Source: a virus
Length of the DNA: 37,623 nucleotides
Reading direction: 5' to 3' (one strand)
IMG/VR virus record: IMGVR_UViG_3300028734_000007
Coordinates: 1-37,623 of that record
A program made the position numbers and the translations under genes. A model generated the notes under the pieces. The model was not told the origin of the DNA. It worked only from the letters and a program-made list of their open reading frames with translations, and did no database searches. Below, in pieces: positions 1-7,454 of this stretch (positions are counted from its first letter, which is position 1; each line of letters starts with the position of its first letter).

Positions 1-127
1 ATGGAGCAAAGAAAAAATGACCGGGAAAACAACTATTTCGGAATACATTTGCAGTTTTTTAAATGGTGAGTGCAAAAAGAATGCAGATGCTCACAAATCA
101 AATTTAGGACGAGAAATGCAATTAGGA
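1..127. repeat. 127-bp terminal direct repeat, left copy (circular closure)
   Basis: Bases 1-127 are identical to 37497-37623. The repeat lies inside the helicase reading frame, which continues in phase across it. This is therefore best read as the k-mer overlap of a circular or circularly permuted assembly rather than a physical genome end. Confidence 0.95.
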
Positions 128-784
128 CGATTTGATATACCCACTGCTATAAATTCACGGTGTACGATTTTGGATGAGGCTGGCTTCCACGATATGACGA
201 AGGTATATGATAAATTTAAGTCTATGATAACCTCTAATACGTGCGAAGTTGAATACAAATATAAGAGTTCTCACCGCCCGAAAAAATGTCATAGAAACTA
301 TTTAATGACCAGTAATTTTGATCCGATTATATTTGTTAAGGATGAGGAAGAGCGAAGAATTTTAAGCATTCATTTCACTAAACCGGAGCAAACAAGTTTT
401 GAAGAATTGGAGAAAATTTGGCATGAATTTGTTTTTGAATGCAATTTTTCAAAATTAAAGTTAGAATCAATTTATCAAGAATCAATTTTGCCTAATAGCC
501 AGGCAGGCGACATAAAATATGTAATGATGGAATTAAAGGATATTTTGTCAAAGGATCGAATCACAGCATGCACCCCATCGGGTTATTTTTCCGTATCAAA
601 CATTATGTTATTCCCTGAAATTATAACGCAAAAAACACCCCGGAATGTGGTAAAAGAGGTATTAATGAGGTTATATGGTGAACCTGATAAATGTCAGCGA
701 TTTTATAAGGGCCGGAGGGAAATACAGGGGGATGTTGAAGATATTTTGAGTGAAGAAAATAAGAAAATTGAACTGCCTTTTTAA
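2..784 (+). CDS. VirE/primase-type P-loop helicase, C-terminal part (wraps the circle)
   Basis: This is the 3' part of the gene that begins at 36910; joined across the 127-bp overlap the protein is 456 aa. The ATP-binding loop is seen as MTGKTT (full-length residues 202-207) and is atypical, because the first glycine of GxxxxGKT is a lysine. Walker B is TILDEAG with Asp254/Glu255. A later stretch ending TSNFDP, followed by an EERRIL arginine motif, matches the sensor and arginine-finger order of VirE/VapE-like and SF3-type phage helicases that unwind DNA for replication. No primase catalytic domain is obvious in the N-terminal half. The protein ends in KIELPF, which resembles the acidic tip of SSB proteins. 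The next gene starts 13 bases downstream. Family assignment is fairly sure; the exact role (primase-helicase or helicase alone) is inferred. Confidence 0.8.
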   Translation, partial: WSKEKMTGKTTISEYICSFLNGECKKNADAHKSNLGREMQLGRFDIPTAINSRCTILDEAGFHDMTKVYDKFKSMITSNTCEVEYKYKSSHRPKKCHRNYLMTSNFDPIIFVKDEEERRILSIHFTKPEQTSFEELEKIWHEFVFECNFSKLKLESIYQESILPNSQAGDIKYVMMELKDILSKDRITACTPSGYFSVSNIMLFPEIITQKTPRNVVKEVLMRLYGEPDKCQRFYKGRREIQGDVEDILSEENKKIELPF

Positions 785-797
785 AATACAAACCATC

Positions 798-1289
798 ATG
801 ATCCAACTAAAACAAACAAAGCCCATTTTAAAGCCCGTTAAGGAAGAAGCACCCCTCATTAAATCAAACATACCATTTCAAACAATGGATTCAACAGAGG
901 TGGATTTTATACGGCAGAAAATAGAAGCAAATAAGGCTTATCTATCCAAATGCACGAATCAGGGACAATACAGGAAAGTTGAAAAAGATACCTTGTTTAT
1001 GGAAAATCAGATTTTACCGGTACTACTATCAAAAACAAATCTATTTTATAACGAACTAACAAAAAAATTCATTCACTATTTGGACTGTGCAATTCAGAAT
1101 AAATGCAATTCTTTAGTAGTTTATTTGCCTATTGATGATAATTATATGGGTAATCCAAAAGCTGGAATCGCAAATTGTCGACAAAATAAAGAATTTGGAA
1201 GCATGGGAGCGGTTGATATTAACCTTGAATTAATCAATATGGACGGGAACGAAGCCCTATTTACAACTATTTTGCTTGATAATATATAA
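798..1289 (+). CDS. Hypothetical protein, 163 aa
   Basis: I do not recognise this protein. I chose ATG 798 (MIQLKQTK) because the longer reading from 750 would overlap the helicase end by 35 bases, whereas 798 lies just after it. The middle (from about residue 25) is helical and charged. The C-terminal third, with LVVYLPIDDNYMGNPKAGIA, looks like a small globular domain. Its position directly after the helicase in the same direction suggests a replication-associated role, by inference only. No signal peptide or membrane segment is visible. Confidence 0.7.
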   Translation: MIQLKQTKPILKPVKEEAPLIKSNIPFQTMDSTEVDFIRQKIEANKAYLSKCTNQGQYRKVEKDTLFMENQILPVLLSKTNLFYNELTKKFIHYLDCAIQNKCNSLVVYLPIDDNYMGNPKAGIANCRQNKEFGSMGAVDINLELINMDGNEALFTTILLDNI

Positions 1290-1321
1290 AGTTTGTTATT
1301 TTATTGCAGAAAGTAGATAAT

Positions 1322-1329
1322 ATATTTGC
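1322..1329 (+). promoter_or_regulatory. Bacteroidota -7 promoter element TATATTTG
   Basis: TATATTTG followed by C matches the TAnnTTTG -7 element of Bacteroidota sigma factors. TTTG lies upstream at 1293-1296, but its spacing to the -7 (25 bases) is longer than usual. The 110 bases that follow hold only 13- and 14-codon ORFs and an inverted repeat (AATTGAA 1333-1339 / TTCAATT 1362-1368), so this is probably the leader of the small-gene cluster starting at 1448. Confidence 0.5.
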
Positions 1330-1447
1330 ATAATTGAAATGAATGTATTACTTTTGGGTATTCAATTAAACAACTACTAAATATAACGATCATGACAATC
1401 ACAAGAGAATCTTTAAATGAAATACAAACAATTTAAATATAAACAGT

Positions 1448-1597
1448 ATGAAAAAGTACAAAATTGAAGCAATGACAATTGAAGCTAAAAACAAAAAAGA
1501 AGCTGTTAAACTTTATCTTATTCAGCATTTTGAAACTTATATGTGTGTATGTGAAAAGAGCTCTAATACTCTTTATAAATTGGCAAAAGAAGTATGA
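1448..1597 (+). CDS. Small hypothetical protein, 49 aa
   Basis: The ORF starts MKKYKIEAMTIEAKNKKEA and ends with a TGA that overlaps the next ATG (ATGA). That overlap is the same translational-coupling pattern used repeatedly in this genome, and it is the main reason to believe the gene. The sequence is lysine-rich and looks like a short beta-alpha unit, with two cysteines near the middle (MCVCEK). No function can be assigned. Confidence 0.55.
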   Translation: MKKYKIEAMTIEAKNKKEAVKLYLIQHFETYMCVCEKSSNTLYKLAKEV

Positions 1598-1740
1598 AAG
1601 ACAAAACACCCGATAAGCAGTTCAATAACCACTTAAATACTAATCACATGAAAAAATTCAATTCACGCAACTTGCAAAATCTCATCGCCTTATTGGCTCT
1701 TATCTTATCAATGTTATTAATTATTCACTTTAACAAATAA
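1594..1740 (+). CDS. Small membrane protein, 48 aa
   Basis: The first ATG overlaps the preceding stop (ATGA). An internal ATG at 1648 would give a 30-aa version, MKKFNSRN followed by the hydrophobic stretch. The C-terminal half, LIALLALILSMLLIIHF, is one clear transmembrane helix, so the product should sit in the inner membrane whichever start is used. The gene ends 9 bases before the next start. Single-helix phage peptides in early regions often act on host envelope functions, but nothing here shows which. Confidence 0.5.
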   Translation: MKDKTPDKQFNNHLNTNHMKKFNSRNLQNLIALLALILSMLLIIHFNK

Positions 1741-1749
1741 ACAAATCTT

Positions 1750-2334
1750 ATGAAACATTTCAAATTAACATCAGAGACAAAGGTAAATTTTTTAGGCAAA
1801 ACGCTATTTAGAATCGAATTAATCACTGATTGCAAATGGGGTAAAATTGGAGACAAGGGAGGATTTTTAGAAAAAGAAGAAAATCTGTTCGGTGATGCAT
1901 GGGTGTCCGGTAATGCAAGGGTGTTCGGTGATGCAAGGGTGTCCGGTGATGCAGAGGTGTTCGGTGATGCAAGGGTGTTCGGTGATGCAGAGGTGTTCGG
2001 TAATGCAAGGGTGTTCGGTGATGCAAGGGTGTTCGGTAATGCAAGGGTGTTCGGTGATGCAAGGGTGTCCGGTGATGCAGAGGTGTTCGGTAATGCAAGG
2101 GTGTTCGGTGATGCAGAGGTGACTAAAAAAGTTTTTATTTTAAATTTCTGCTATAATCTCACATTAACAGATTACCATATCATATTTGGCTGCGAAATAA
2201 AAACGGTTCAAGAATGGGAGGATTGGTTGAAATCAGGTCAAATAATTAATACTCCAAGGTCGGATAAAAAATTTAAGATTATTGAAATGAGTTTGAATCT
2301 TGCAATCGAGCAGTGGAAACAATTAAATAGCTAA
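1750..2334 (+). CDS. Hexapeptide-repeat (left-handed beta-helix-like) protein, 194 aa
   Basis: Residues 1-47 form a small N-terminal domain containing CKWGKIGDKGGFLEKEENL. They are followed by 13 uninterrupted six-residue units of the type G-[DN]-A-[RE]-V-[FS] at about residues 48-125, and then by a 70-residue non-repetitive C-terminal domain. Six-residue periodicity with small and aliphatic residues in fixed positions is the signature of a left-handed parallel beta-helix. Similar GDARV-type proteins are common in phage accessory regions without known function. The repeats are nearly identical at DNA level (18-bp units, 1891-2124), pointing to recent expansion. No catalytic residues of hexapeptide acyltransferases are visible. 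Confidence 0.8.
   Translation: MKHFKLTSETKVNFLGKTLFRIELITDCKWGKIGDKGGFLEKEENLFGDAWVSGNARVFGDARVSGDAEVFGDARVFGDAEVFGNARVFGDARVFGNARVFGDARVSGDAEVFGNARVFGDAEVTKKVFILNFCYNLTLTDYHIIFGCEIKTVQEWEDWLKSGQIINTPRSDKKFKIIEMSLNLAIEQWKQLNS
1891..2124 (+). repeat. 13 tandem 18-bp coding repeats
   Basis: There are thirteen consecutive 18-bp units, based on GGTGATGCAAGGGTGTTC, within the hexapeptide-repeat gene. Variation is almost confined to GAT/AAT, AGG/GAG and TTC/TCC choices, so units are 80-100 percent alike. Because the unit is a multiple of three, unequal crossing-over changes length without frameshift. The same tract keeps long false ORFs open on both strands. Confidence 0.95.
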
Positions 2335-2358
2335 TCATTCACTTTAACCCTTAAAACC

Positions 2359-2469
2359 ATGTTTAAAAATGATATTTTAATTATTCCGTTAATAACGGTT
2401 ATCGCATTTTATTTTTTCGAAAAAGATTCAAATAATGTTTTATCGACAAATATATTAATCTTGAATTAA
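2359..2469 (+). CDS. Small membrane peptide, 36 aa (tentative)
   Basis: MFKNDILIIPLITVIAFYFF is a single hydrophobic helix followed by a polar tail. The ORF stops 2 bases before the start of the next gene and fills the gap between two credible genes. Evidence is only position plus hydrophobicity. Confidence 0.35.
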   Translation: MFKNDILIIPLITVIAFYFFEKDSNNVLSTNILILN

Positions 2470-2471
2470 CT

Positions 2472-2717
2472 ATGAACAAAACTAAAAAACGAATCTACAT
2501 TGCACCAGGTACAACGTCCCGTATTTTTGGGGGTGTTATCATTGCCAAAGAAATCATTTTAAAAAATGACACATTGCTTAATCCCTGTTATTTTTGCTGC
2601 TTAGAACGCCTTAAAATATGCGAGAATAAATTCAGTGATACCCGCCCGGCTTGTTTTGGTAACGATCCGGAAAATTTAAGTAAGAAACCATTATTTTATA
2701 AAAGCTATGAAAAATAA
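2472..2717 (+). CDS. Cysteine-rich small protein, 81 aa
   Basis: The protein has a basic N-terminus (MNKTKKRIYIAPG), a short hydrophobic stretch, then a cysteine cluster: PCYFCC, a cysteine about nine residues later (KICEN) and a fourth position in RPACFG. The spacing suggests metal binding or disulfides rather than a classic zinc finger. It is the first of five genes (2472 to 3609) whose starts overlap the preceding stops. The function is unknown. Confidence 0.65.
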   Translation: MNKTKKRIYIAPGTTSRIFGGVIIAKEIILKNDTLLNPCYFCCLERLKICENKFSDTRPACFGNDPENLSKKPLFYKSYEK

Positions 2718-2862
2718 AACATACACTGGTACATTTGAAATAATGACACCAAAAGGATCAATAAATTATACTGAAACAATCACAGCCAAATTTAAATTTA
2801 TTGCCAAAATTCAACTAAAAATCAGAAACTCAGCTAAATTAATATCCATCGAATCAATATGA
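2707..2862 (+). CDS. Small hypothetical protein, 51 aa
   Basis: The ATG lies 11 bases inside the end of the cysteine-rich gene, and its TGA overlaps the next ATG. The sequence begins MKNKTYTGTFEIMTPKGS and is a basic, beta-strand-like peptide with no cysteine and no membrane segment. Overlap on both sides supports it as a real coupled gene; its function is unknown. Confidence 0.5.
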   Translation: MKNKTYTGTFEIMTPKGSINYTETITAKFKFIAKIQLKIRNSAKLISIESI

Positions 2863-2981
2863 AAAAAATAAAATTTATTTTACTCATTATTTCAATTTTA
2901 TTATTAACAAGTTGCTCAACCATTAATCATCACGGATTGCATAGTTCAAAATATGTAATTCACAACAATCAAATCAAATGA
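2859..2981 (+). CDS. Small lipoprotein, 40 aa
   Basis: The protein has a lysine-containing N-terminus (MKKIKF), a hydrophobic core (ILLIISILLLTSC) and a lipobox LTSC with the acylated Cys at residue 19. After predicted signal peptidase II cleavage only about 22 residues remain, beginning CSTINHHG. It starts and stops with ATGA overlaps. A phage lipoprotein this small could act in superinfection exclusion at the envelope or in lysis; the early-region location favours the former, by inference. Confidence 0.65.
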   Translation: MKKIKFILLIISILLLTSCSTINHHGLHSSKYVIHNNQIK

Positions 2982-3121
2982 AAAATAAACTCTACAAACT
3001 CGACATCTTTTTTACCTCATTTTTTCAAAGCAAAAAATCTGATCGGATCACAAACGCAATCCTTTGGATTATCGGAGTGTATTTATTAATATTGACTATC
3101 ATCGTAATAGCAACAAAATGA
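2978..3121 (+). CDS. Small membrane protein, 47 aa
   Basis: The ATG overlaps the lipoprotein stop, and its own TGA overlaps the next gene's ATG. A basic, aromatic N-terminal half (KLDIFFTSFFQSKKSDR) precedes one transmembrane helix, AILWIIGVYLLILTIIVIAT. It may be a partner of the adjacent lipoprotein, since they are translationally coupled. No family was recognised. Confidence 0.55.
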   Translation: MKNKLYKLDIFFTSFFQSKKSDRITNAILWIIGVYLLILTIIVIATK

Positions 3122-3609
3122 AAACAAAAATTGAAATTAAATCAGTATTTGGATCATTACTTTTTGAATTAAAATGTGAAAATAATACTCTTAAAAATAC
3201 CGTTTTAGAAGCCATTAAAAGACATGCCAACCTGAGCGGTGCCAACCTGAGCGGTGCAGACTATAATGAAAATACAGGATTCTTACTTTCTCAATGTCCC
3301 GATGATTCTTTTATAGCATATAAAAAAGCGCAAGGCAAGATCGTAAAAATTGAAATTTGTGAGGATGCTAAACGAAGCTCCGCAACATCTTTAAAATGTC
3401 GATGCTCAAAGGCTAAATGTTTGGAAATCCAAAATATTGACGGCTCAATCTCTGAATTAAAAGAAATTCGAAGCAATCATGATTCTGATTTCATCTATAA
3501 AGTAGGCAAAATCAACGAAGTACTTGATTTTGACGAAGAAAGATTTAACGAATGCTCATCGGGTATTCATTTTTTTATTTCACGTGAAATGGCGATAAAA
3601 TATAATTAA
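3118..3609 (+). CDS. Pentapeptide-repeat protein with DUF5758-like C-terminal domain, 163 aa
   Basis: I chose ATG 3118 (MKTKIEIKS) because it overlaps the upstream stop; the longer reading from 3064 would run through the previous gene. Residues about 37-46 (ANLSGANLSGAD) are a minimal pentapeptide-repeat segment of two to three units. The rest resembles the phage domain usually annotated DUF5758: a CPDDSFIAYKK motif, EDAKRSSAT, CRCSKAKCLEI, and near the end SGIHFFISREMA. Function is unknown in the family. The repeat tract is much shorter than usual (relatives often have ten or more units), so this copy may have contracted. Confidence 0.75.
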   Translation: MKTKIEIKSVFGSLLFELKCENNTLKNTVLEAIKRHANLSGANLSGADYNENTGFLLSQCPDDSFIAYKKAQGKIVKIEICEDAKRSSATSLKCRCSKAKCLEIQNIDGSISELKEIRSNHDSDFIYKVGKINEVLDFDEERFNECSSGIHFFISREMAIKYN

Positions 3610-3631
3610 TTAAATAAAACAACAATACAAA

Positions 3632-3859
3632 ATGAAAGAACTAAAACAAAATTGGTACTTATCAATTACCGAAAAGGCCTATAAAATGTATCCTGGTATT
3701 CGTTTGACCGACGCCCAACTTTCCGGCATTATCACAAAAGAGTTTGGAGGTGAAACGGCTATGCACATGGCTAATATCAGACGATCCCGGTGTAATGATA
3801 AAATTCAACCTTGGGTTGATGCAATGTTTATGGATGGGAAATGGGTTAAAAATAAATAG
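3632..3859 (+). CDS. Hypothetical protein, 75 aa
   Basis: This is a small, basic, mostly helical protein starting MKELKQNWYLSITEKAYK. The central part (LTDAQLSGIITKEFGGETAMHMANIRRSR) could form a helix-turn-helix, but I would not assign one with confidence. It lies 17 bases before the methyltransferase and may be co-expressed with it. Confidence 0.6.
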   Translation: MKELKQNWYLSITEKAYKMYPGIRLTDAQLSGIITKEFGGETAMHMANIRRSRCNDKIQPWVDAMFMDGKWVKNK

Positions 3860-3876
3860 GTCTAAAAATAAATAAT

Positions 3877-4677
3877 ATGCCACTATATAACGATCACTTC
3901 CAAAATTATAAACAATACAACATTCCAAAAGCACAGTTAATAATAGCAGACATTCCATATAATTTAGGAATAAACGCTTATGCATCAAATCCTTCATGGT
4001 ATGAGGATGGAGACAACAAAAACGGTGAATCAAAACTTGCAGGAACCGAGTTTTTTGATACCGATAAAGATTTTAAAATATCAGAGTTTTTACACTTCTG
4101 TACTAAAATGCTTAGACCAGAGCCAAAAGAAACAGGTAAATCACCTTGTATGATTGTATTTTGTGCGTTCGATCAACAGTTTGAAATTATTGAAAAGGCT
4201 AAAAAATACGGTCTAAATAAATATATAAATTTGGTTTTTCGCAAAAACTTTTCTGCTCAAGTTTTAAAGGCGAATATGAAAGTAGTAGGTAATTGCGAAT
4301 ATGCCGTGCTGCTTTATCGGGACAAACTTCCTAAATTTAATAATAAAGGCAAAATGATAATGAATTGCATGGATTGGGCAAAGGACACAAAAACAGAAAA
4401 AATCCACCCAACACAAAAACCGGTTGAATTATTAGAACGACTGATTAAAATTTTTACCGATGATGGTGAAGTGGTAATTGATCCATGTGCCGGAAGCGGA
4501 TCAACGCTTTTGGCTGCTGAAAATTGTAATCGAAAAGCGTTTGGATTTGAAATTAAAAAAGGGTTTTTTAAAGATGCCACCAGATTGATAAATCAAAATA
4601 AATTAAATTCTGATGAAATAAAAGAATTTGGATATGCAAAAACCGAAGTACAAAAAACAAGCCCTATTTTATTTTAA
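3877..4677 (+). CDS. DNA methyltransferase (beta-class N6-adenine/N4-cytosine type), 266 aa
   Basis: This enzyme should transfer a methyl group from S-adenosylmethionine to an exocyclic amine of DNA. Catalytic motif IV is DIPYN at residues 25-29, a variant of the usual DPPY. HPTQKP lies at 177-182, and the SAM-binding motif I, DPCAGSGST, is at 202-210. The order motif IV, target recognition region, motif I is that of the beta class. There is no restriction endonuclease nearby, so it is an orphan, probably protecting phage DNA from host restriction. The Ile in place of the first Pro of motif IV is unusual and could affect activity. It is distinct from the second methyltransferase at 36255. Confidence 0.88.
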   Translation: MPLYNDHFQNYKQYNIPKAQLIIADIPYNLGINAYASNPSWYEDGDNKNGESKLAGTEFFDTDKDFKISEFLHFCTKMLRPEPKETGKSPCMIVFCAFDQQFEIIEKAKKYGLNKYINLVFRKNFSAQVLKANMKVVGNCEYAVLLYRDKLPKFNNKGKMIMNCMDWAKDTKTEKIHPTQKPVELLERLIKIFTDDGEVVIDPCAGSGSTLLAAENCNRKAFGFEIKKGFFKDATRLINQNKLNSDEIKEFGYAKTEVQKTSPILF

Positions 4678-4743
4678 AACGCCCCTCCCCTCAAAATCAA
4701 CCCCTTCCAAACTAAATGAAAATATATTATTTATTTAACATAA

Positions 4744-4751
4744 TATATTTG
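4744..4751 (+). promoter_or_regulatory. Bacteroidota -7 promoter element TATATTTG
   Basis: TATATTTGC sits in the 141-base gap between the methyltransferase and the next gene. No TTG is seen at the expected -33 position. The leader that would follow (about 4757-4818) contains short complementary segments (AGGTT/AACCT and TCTTA/TAAGA) too short to assert a fold. Confidence 0.5.
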
Positions 4752-4818
4752 CAGGATTGAAAAAGGTTTTGTATTTTTACATCGTCTTAAGGAAATAACC
4801 TGAGATATTAAGAAATTA

Positions 4819-5109
4819 ATGGAATATGTACCAATCAAAATAAATGTAACTTTCAAAAACTTTAATCTTATGAGCAAATCAATTGACGAATACATGGATA
4901 TTAACGAATCCTTTACGCTTAAAAATGTAAGGCTTCAAATAATAGTTATTTATATTGAAAAGGCTATAAATAGGCTGTGTGATGCACGAATTAGAGCTTT
5001 TAATCCTGTTGATATGGGTTTCAATTATGAAAAAAACCGTACTGAACAAATCAAAGAAATGGCAGTGCAAAGGTGGATTCTACGCTATGAAAATGAACTT
5101 AAAAAATAA
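4819..5109 (+). CDS. Hypothetical protein, 96 aa
   Basis: This is the first gene after the 4744 promoter element. The start at 4819 has an A-rich upstream (AAGAAATTA); ATG 4870 (MSKSIDEYMD) is a plausible alternative giving 79 aa. The protein is charged and helical, with a hydrophobic centre (LQIIVIYIEKAINRL). No family was recognised. Confidence 0.6.
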   Translation: MEYVPIKINVTFKNFNLMSKSIDEYMDINESFTLKNVRLQIIVIYIEKAINRLCDARIRAFNPVDMGFNYEKNRTEQIKEMAVQRWILRYENELKK

Positions 5110-5114
5110 ATAAA

Positions 5115-5342
5115 ATGAGCACTAAAAAAATAAATTTAGCAAATAAACCCCTTGAAAAGTTTTTAAGAGAAAAGAGATCGTTAAGTAAGTTTGTAAAATC
5201 CGCTTTAAATGAAAAATCATTATCCCTTGAAGATTTGGAAAATGATCCCGAATACACTATTAAAAATTCATTTCTATGGACATGGGAAGAGTTAGATTTT
5301 TGGAATGAATTACATGAAGAATTTACGCACCTAAAGAAATAA
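5115..5342 (+). CDS. Hypothetical protein, 75 aa
   Basis: The basic N-terminal 30 residues (MSTKKINLANKPLEKFLREK) are followed by an acidic C-terminal half rich in Glu and Trp/Phe. The first part is reminiscent of a ribbon-helix-helix DNA-binding segment, but this is a weak impression. It lies 5 bases after the previous gene and 28 before the large ATPase. Confidence 0.6.
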   Translation: MSTKKINLANKPLEKFLREKRSLSKFVKSALNEKSLSLEDLENDPEYTIKNSFLWTWEELDFWNELHEEFTHLKK

Positions 5343-5370
5343 ACGATACTAATCAATAAAAATAATCCAA

Positions 5371-7326
5371 ATGAAACTATTTATTAAAAAATTCAAATCA
5401 CTTGAAGATTTAGGCTTTGCAATCCCCACACAAATCACAGGAGGGAACGGTTTAGGAAAATCAACAATCTTAGAAGCTATCAGTTTTGTATTAACAGGAA
5501 AAGACCTATCCGGGAACGAATTTAAACAGGTCTATGACAACCGGGTTGACCTGCACGATGCAATTGCCGATGTGTCATATTTCGACAATTATGGGAATGA
5601 ATGGCAAAGGATTGTACAACCATTATTTCAAACTAACCGGGCCGGTATTGAAGAAATAAAAATTAAACGTTCCACCGAATGCCGAAAGAACGGAATTGTC
5701 GTTAATGATTTTAGCGATGAGTTTCAGGACTTTTACAAATTTGGTACAGACTATTTTTTCAATCAGAAAGAGGATTTACAACGTTCAATTTTCATTGATA
5801 TTCTAAAAAGTAAACTACCGGATTACGATGTGAACACTTCATCGCTAAAATTAAAAGAGCTGAAGAAATCGAAAAAAATTGAAGTTGATTTGGTCAAAGG
5901 ATTACAGGATGCCAACAAAAATATAAAGGATGTGCCGGTGCCTGAAATTCCAACCGATATCGAAAAATTGAATGCTGAATTTTTAGCGTTGTCCGGATCA
6001 ACGAACACCGATTCAATTTCCGAAATTAATAAGACGAATAATGAAGCATCATCCGTTTATTTGAAAAAGAAAAGCGAACTATCCCAGTCAATTTCTGATA
6101 CTGAAATTTCAATCAGTAAAATAAAAAGTCAGATTGAATCTGAAACCGAACAACTCGAAACCCTAAAAAACTCAACTTTTACACCTAAACAAACCGAACC
6201 GACCGACCAACTCGAAAAAGAGTTAAGTGATTTACAAAAAAAGCTGCTTATCATGGAATACTTTACTGATCTTAATTTTTATGCTTCAAAGTATTTTGGT
6301 AATAACTACGTTTTAGTCAAAAACGCTGCGAAAATAAAGGAAATTTCAGAACGTGTTTTTATTTTTAGTGGACAAGAGAGCGGATGCCCACTGAATAAAC
6401 AGGAGTGTCCAACCGCAAAATCGAACGCTGAAAAAACAGAAAAATTGGTTTTTGATTCTGAAAATGAAATTGAAATTAAGCAATATAAAGCCGAAAATAG
6501 GCGCATACTCGAAAAAGAGATGTCTGCTATCAATTCCGAATACATCACAGCAAAATACGCATTAAAAGAAGCTGAGCAAAAATTAAACTTATTGATTGAG
6601 TCGAACAAACACGTAACAGATGACAATTTAGTTACTGAAACATTTTTTGACGTTGAAAAAGAAAGAAAAATCACTGAGTCAAATGAAAAAATACGTGGGT
6701 TAAATTATGATTTAGAAAAACTTTCAACCCAACTAACCGAAAAGCAAACCGAATTATCAAATCTTATCGAACCAACACCCGAAAAACTGCCTGAATCGGT
6801 GGGAATATCAATTGAATTAAAAAACGCTCATTTAGAATTTGAAAGAATCAAAGAACTAATAATCGGAGCAAAAGCAATTAATGAGTATAATAAACAAATG
6901 ATTGTGAACCGATCCGTACAAATCAAAGAAAAACAGGCGAATCTTTTACAAATTATCGAACAGATCACAACCTTAACAACTGAAATTTCTGATTATTTCA
7001 GTAACTTAACCAACATTGTTAAACAAGAGTTCGCCGGGGATATTTTGATAGATGTTGAATTACTGGAATACGTAATTAGTAGGGACGAATATAAAGGCAC
7101 TTTTAAAATCACTGCAAACGGGAAAACGTTCCCATACGAGTGTAATGGCTCACTTCAAAACAATACAAAACTTCAAATTTTATTCAATTTGCAACGATTA
7201 AAAGGCTACACAGGTGTAACCATTATGGATAATTGCGAAAGCAGTACGACCGATCCTATTAACTCTTTAGGACTGAATTGTGTGTTAGCTTATGCGACAT
7301 ATGATAAAGAGTTAATAATAAAATAG
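5371..7326 (+). CDS. SbcC/RecF-like SMC-family ATPase, 651 aa
   Basis: The N-terminal Walker A is GGNGLGKST (residues 24-32) after a MKLFIKKFKSL start typical of RecF/SbcC/Rad50 proteins that bind DNA ends. Residues about 150-540 are long coiled-coil segments. They are interrupted at the apex by a Cys-x6-Cys pair (Cys339, Cys346 in GCPLNKQECP), comparable to a Rad50 zinc hook though longer than CxxC. The C-terminal lobe has a NGSLQNNTKLQ signature-like stretch and Walker B GVTIMDNCES (Asp620), where the usual DE is DN. The RecT-like annealer and MBL-fold protein follow within 2 kb, so it probably works in recombination-dependent replication. No SbcD-type nuclease is encoded next to it. Confidence 0.82.
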   Translation: MKLFIKKFKSLEDLGFAIPTQITGGNGLGKSTILEAISFVLTGKDLSGNEFKQVYDNRVDLHDAIADVSYFDNYGNEWQRIVQPLFQTNRAGIEEIKIKRSTECRKNGIVVNDFSDEFQDFYKFGTDYFFNQKEDLQRSIFIDILKSKLPDYDVNTSSLKLKELKKSKKIEVDLVKGLQDANKNIKDVPVPEIPTDIEKLNAEFLALSGSTNTDSISEINKTNNEASSVYLKKKSELSQSISDTEISISKIKSQIESETEQLETLKNSTFTPKQTEPTDQLEKELSDLQKKLLIMEYFTDLNFYASKYFGNNYVLVKNAAKIKEISERVFIFSGQESGCPLNKQECPTAKSNAEKTEKLVFDSENEIEIKQYKAENRRILEKEMSAINSEYITAKYALKEAEQKLNLLIESNKHVTDDNLVTETFFDVEKERKITESNEKIRGLNYDLEKLSTQLTEKQTELSNLIEPTPEKLPESVGISIELKNAHLEFERIKELIIGAKAINEYNKQMIVNRSVQIKEKQANLLQIIEQITTLTTEISDYFSNLTNIVKQEFAGDILIDVELLEYVISRDEYKGTFKITANGKTFPYECNGSLQNNTKLQILFNLQRLKGYTGVTIMDNCESSTTDPINSLGLNCVLAYATYDKELIIK

Positions 7327-7382
7327 ACCGCAATACTAACAAATGTTATATTTTTACCATCCCTCAAAAATAGTTGTATATA

Positions 7383-7416
7383 TTGTATATTATATAATAT
7401 AATTTATATATATTTG
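7383..7416 (+). promoter_or_regulatory. Promoter of the recombination genes
   Basis: TATATTTG at 7409-7416 is followed by CATC. A TTG lies at 7383-7385, 23 bases upstream, at the upper limit of Bacteroidota -33/-7 spacing. The 7327-7454 gap is extremely AT-rich. The leader to the ATG at 7455 is short and shows no hairpin. Confidence 0.6.
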
Positions 7417-7454
7417 CATCCTAAACAGTATTAAAACAACTAAATTAAAGCATT

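Noticed and set aside
1330-1436. Two ORFs of 13 and 14 codons downstream of the 1322 promoter element
   Set aside because: They are too short, uncoupled to other genes and without a recognisable leader-peptide pattern.
1823-2122. Long ORFs on the minus strand and in another plus frame across the repeat array
   Set aside because: They exist only because the 18-bp repeat is open in several frames; their products are pure low-complexity repeats (HHRTPL- and MQGCSV-like).
1891-2124. CRISPR array
   Set aside because: The units are contiguous 18-bp repeats without spacers and lie in frame inside a protein gene.
3662-4033. 123-aa minus-strand ORF opposite the 75-aa gene and the methyltransferase start
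   Set aside because: It covers two plus-strand genes, one with clear catalytic motifs, and resembles no protein.
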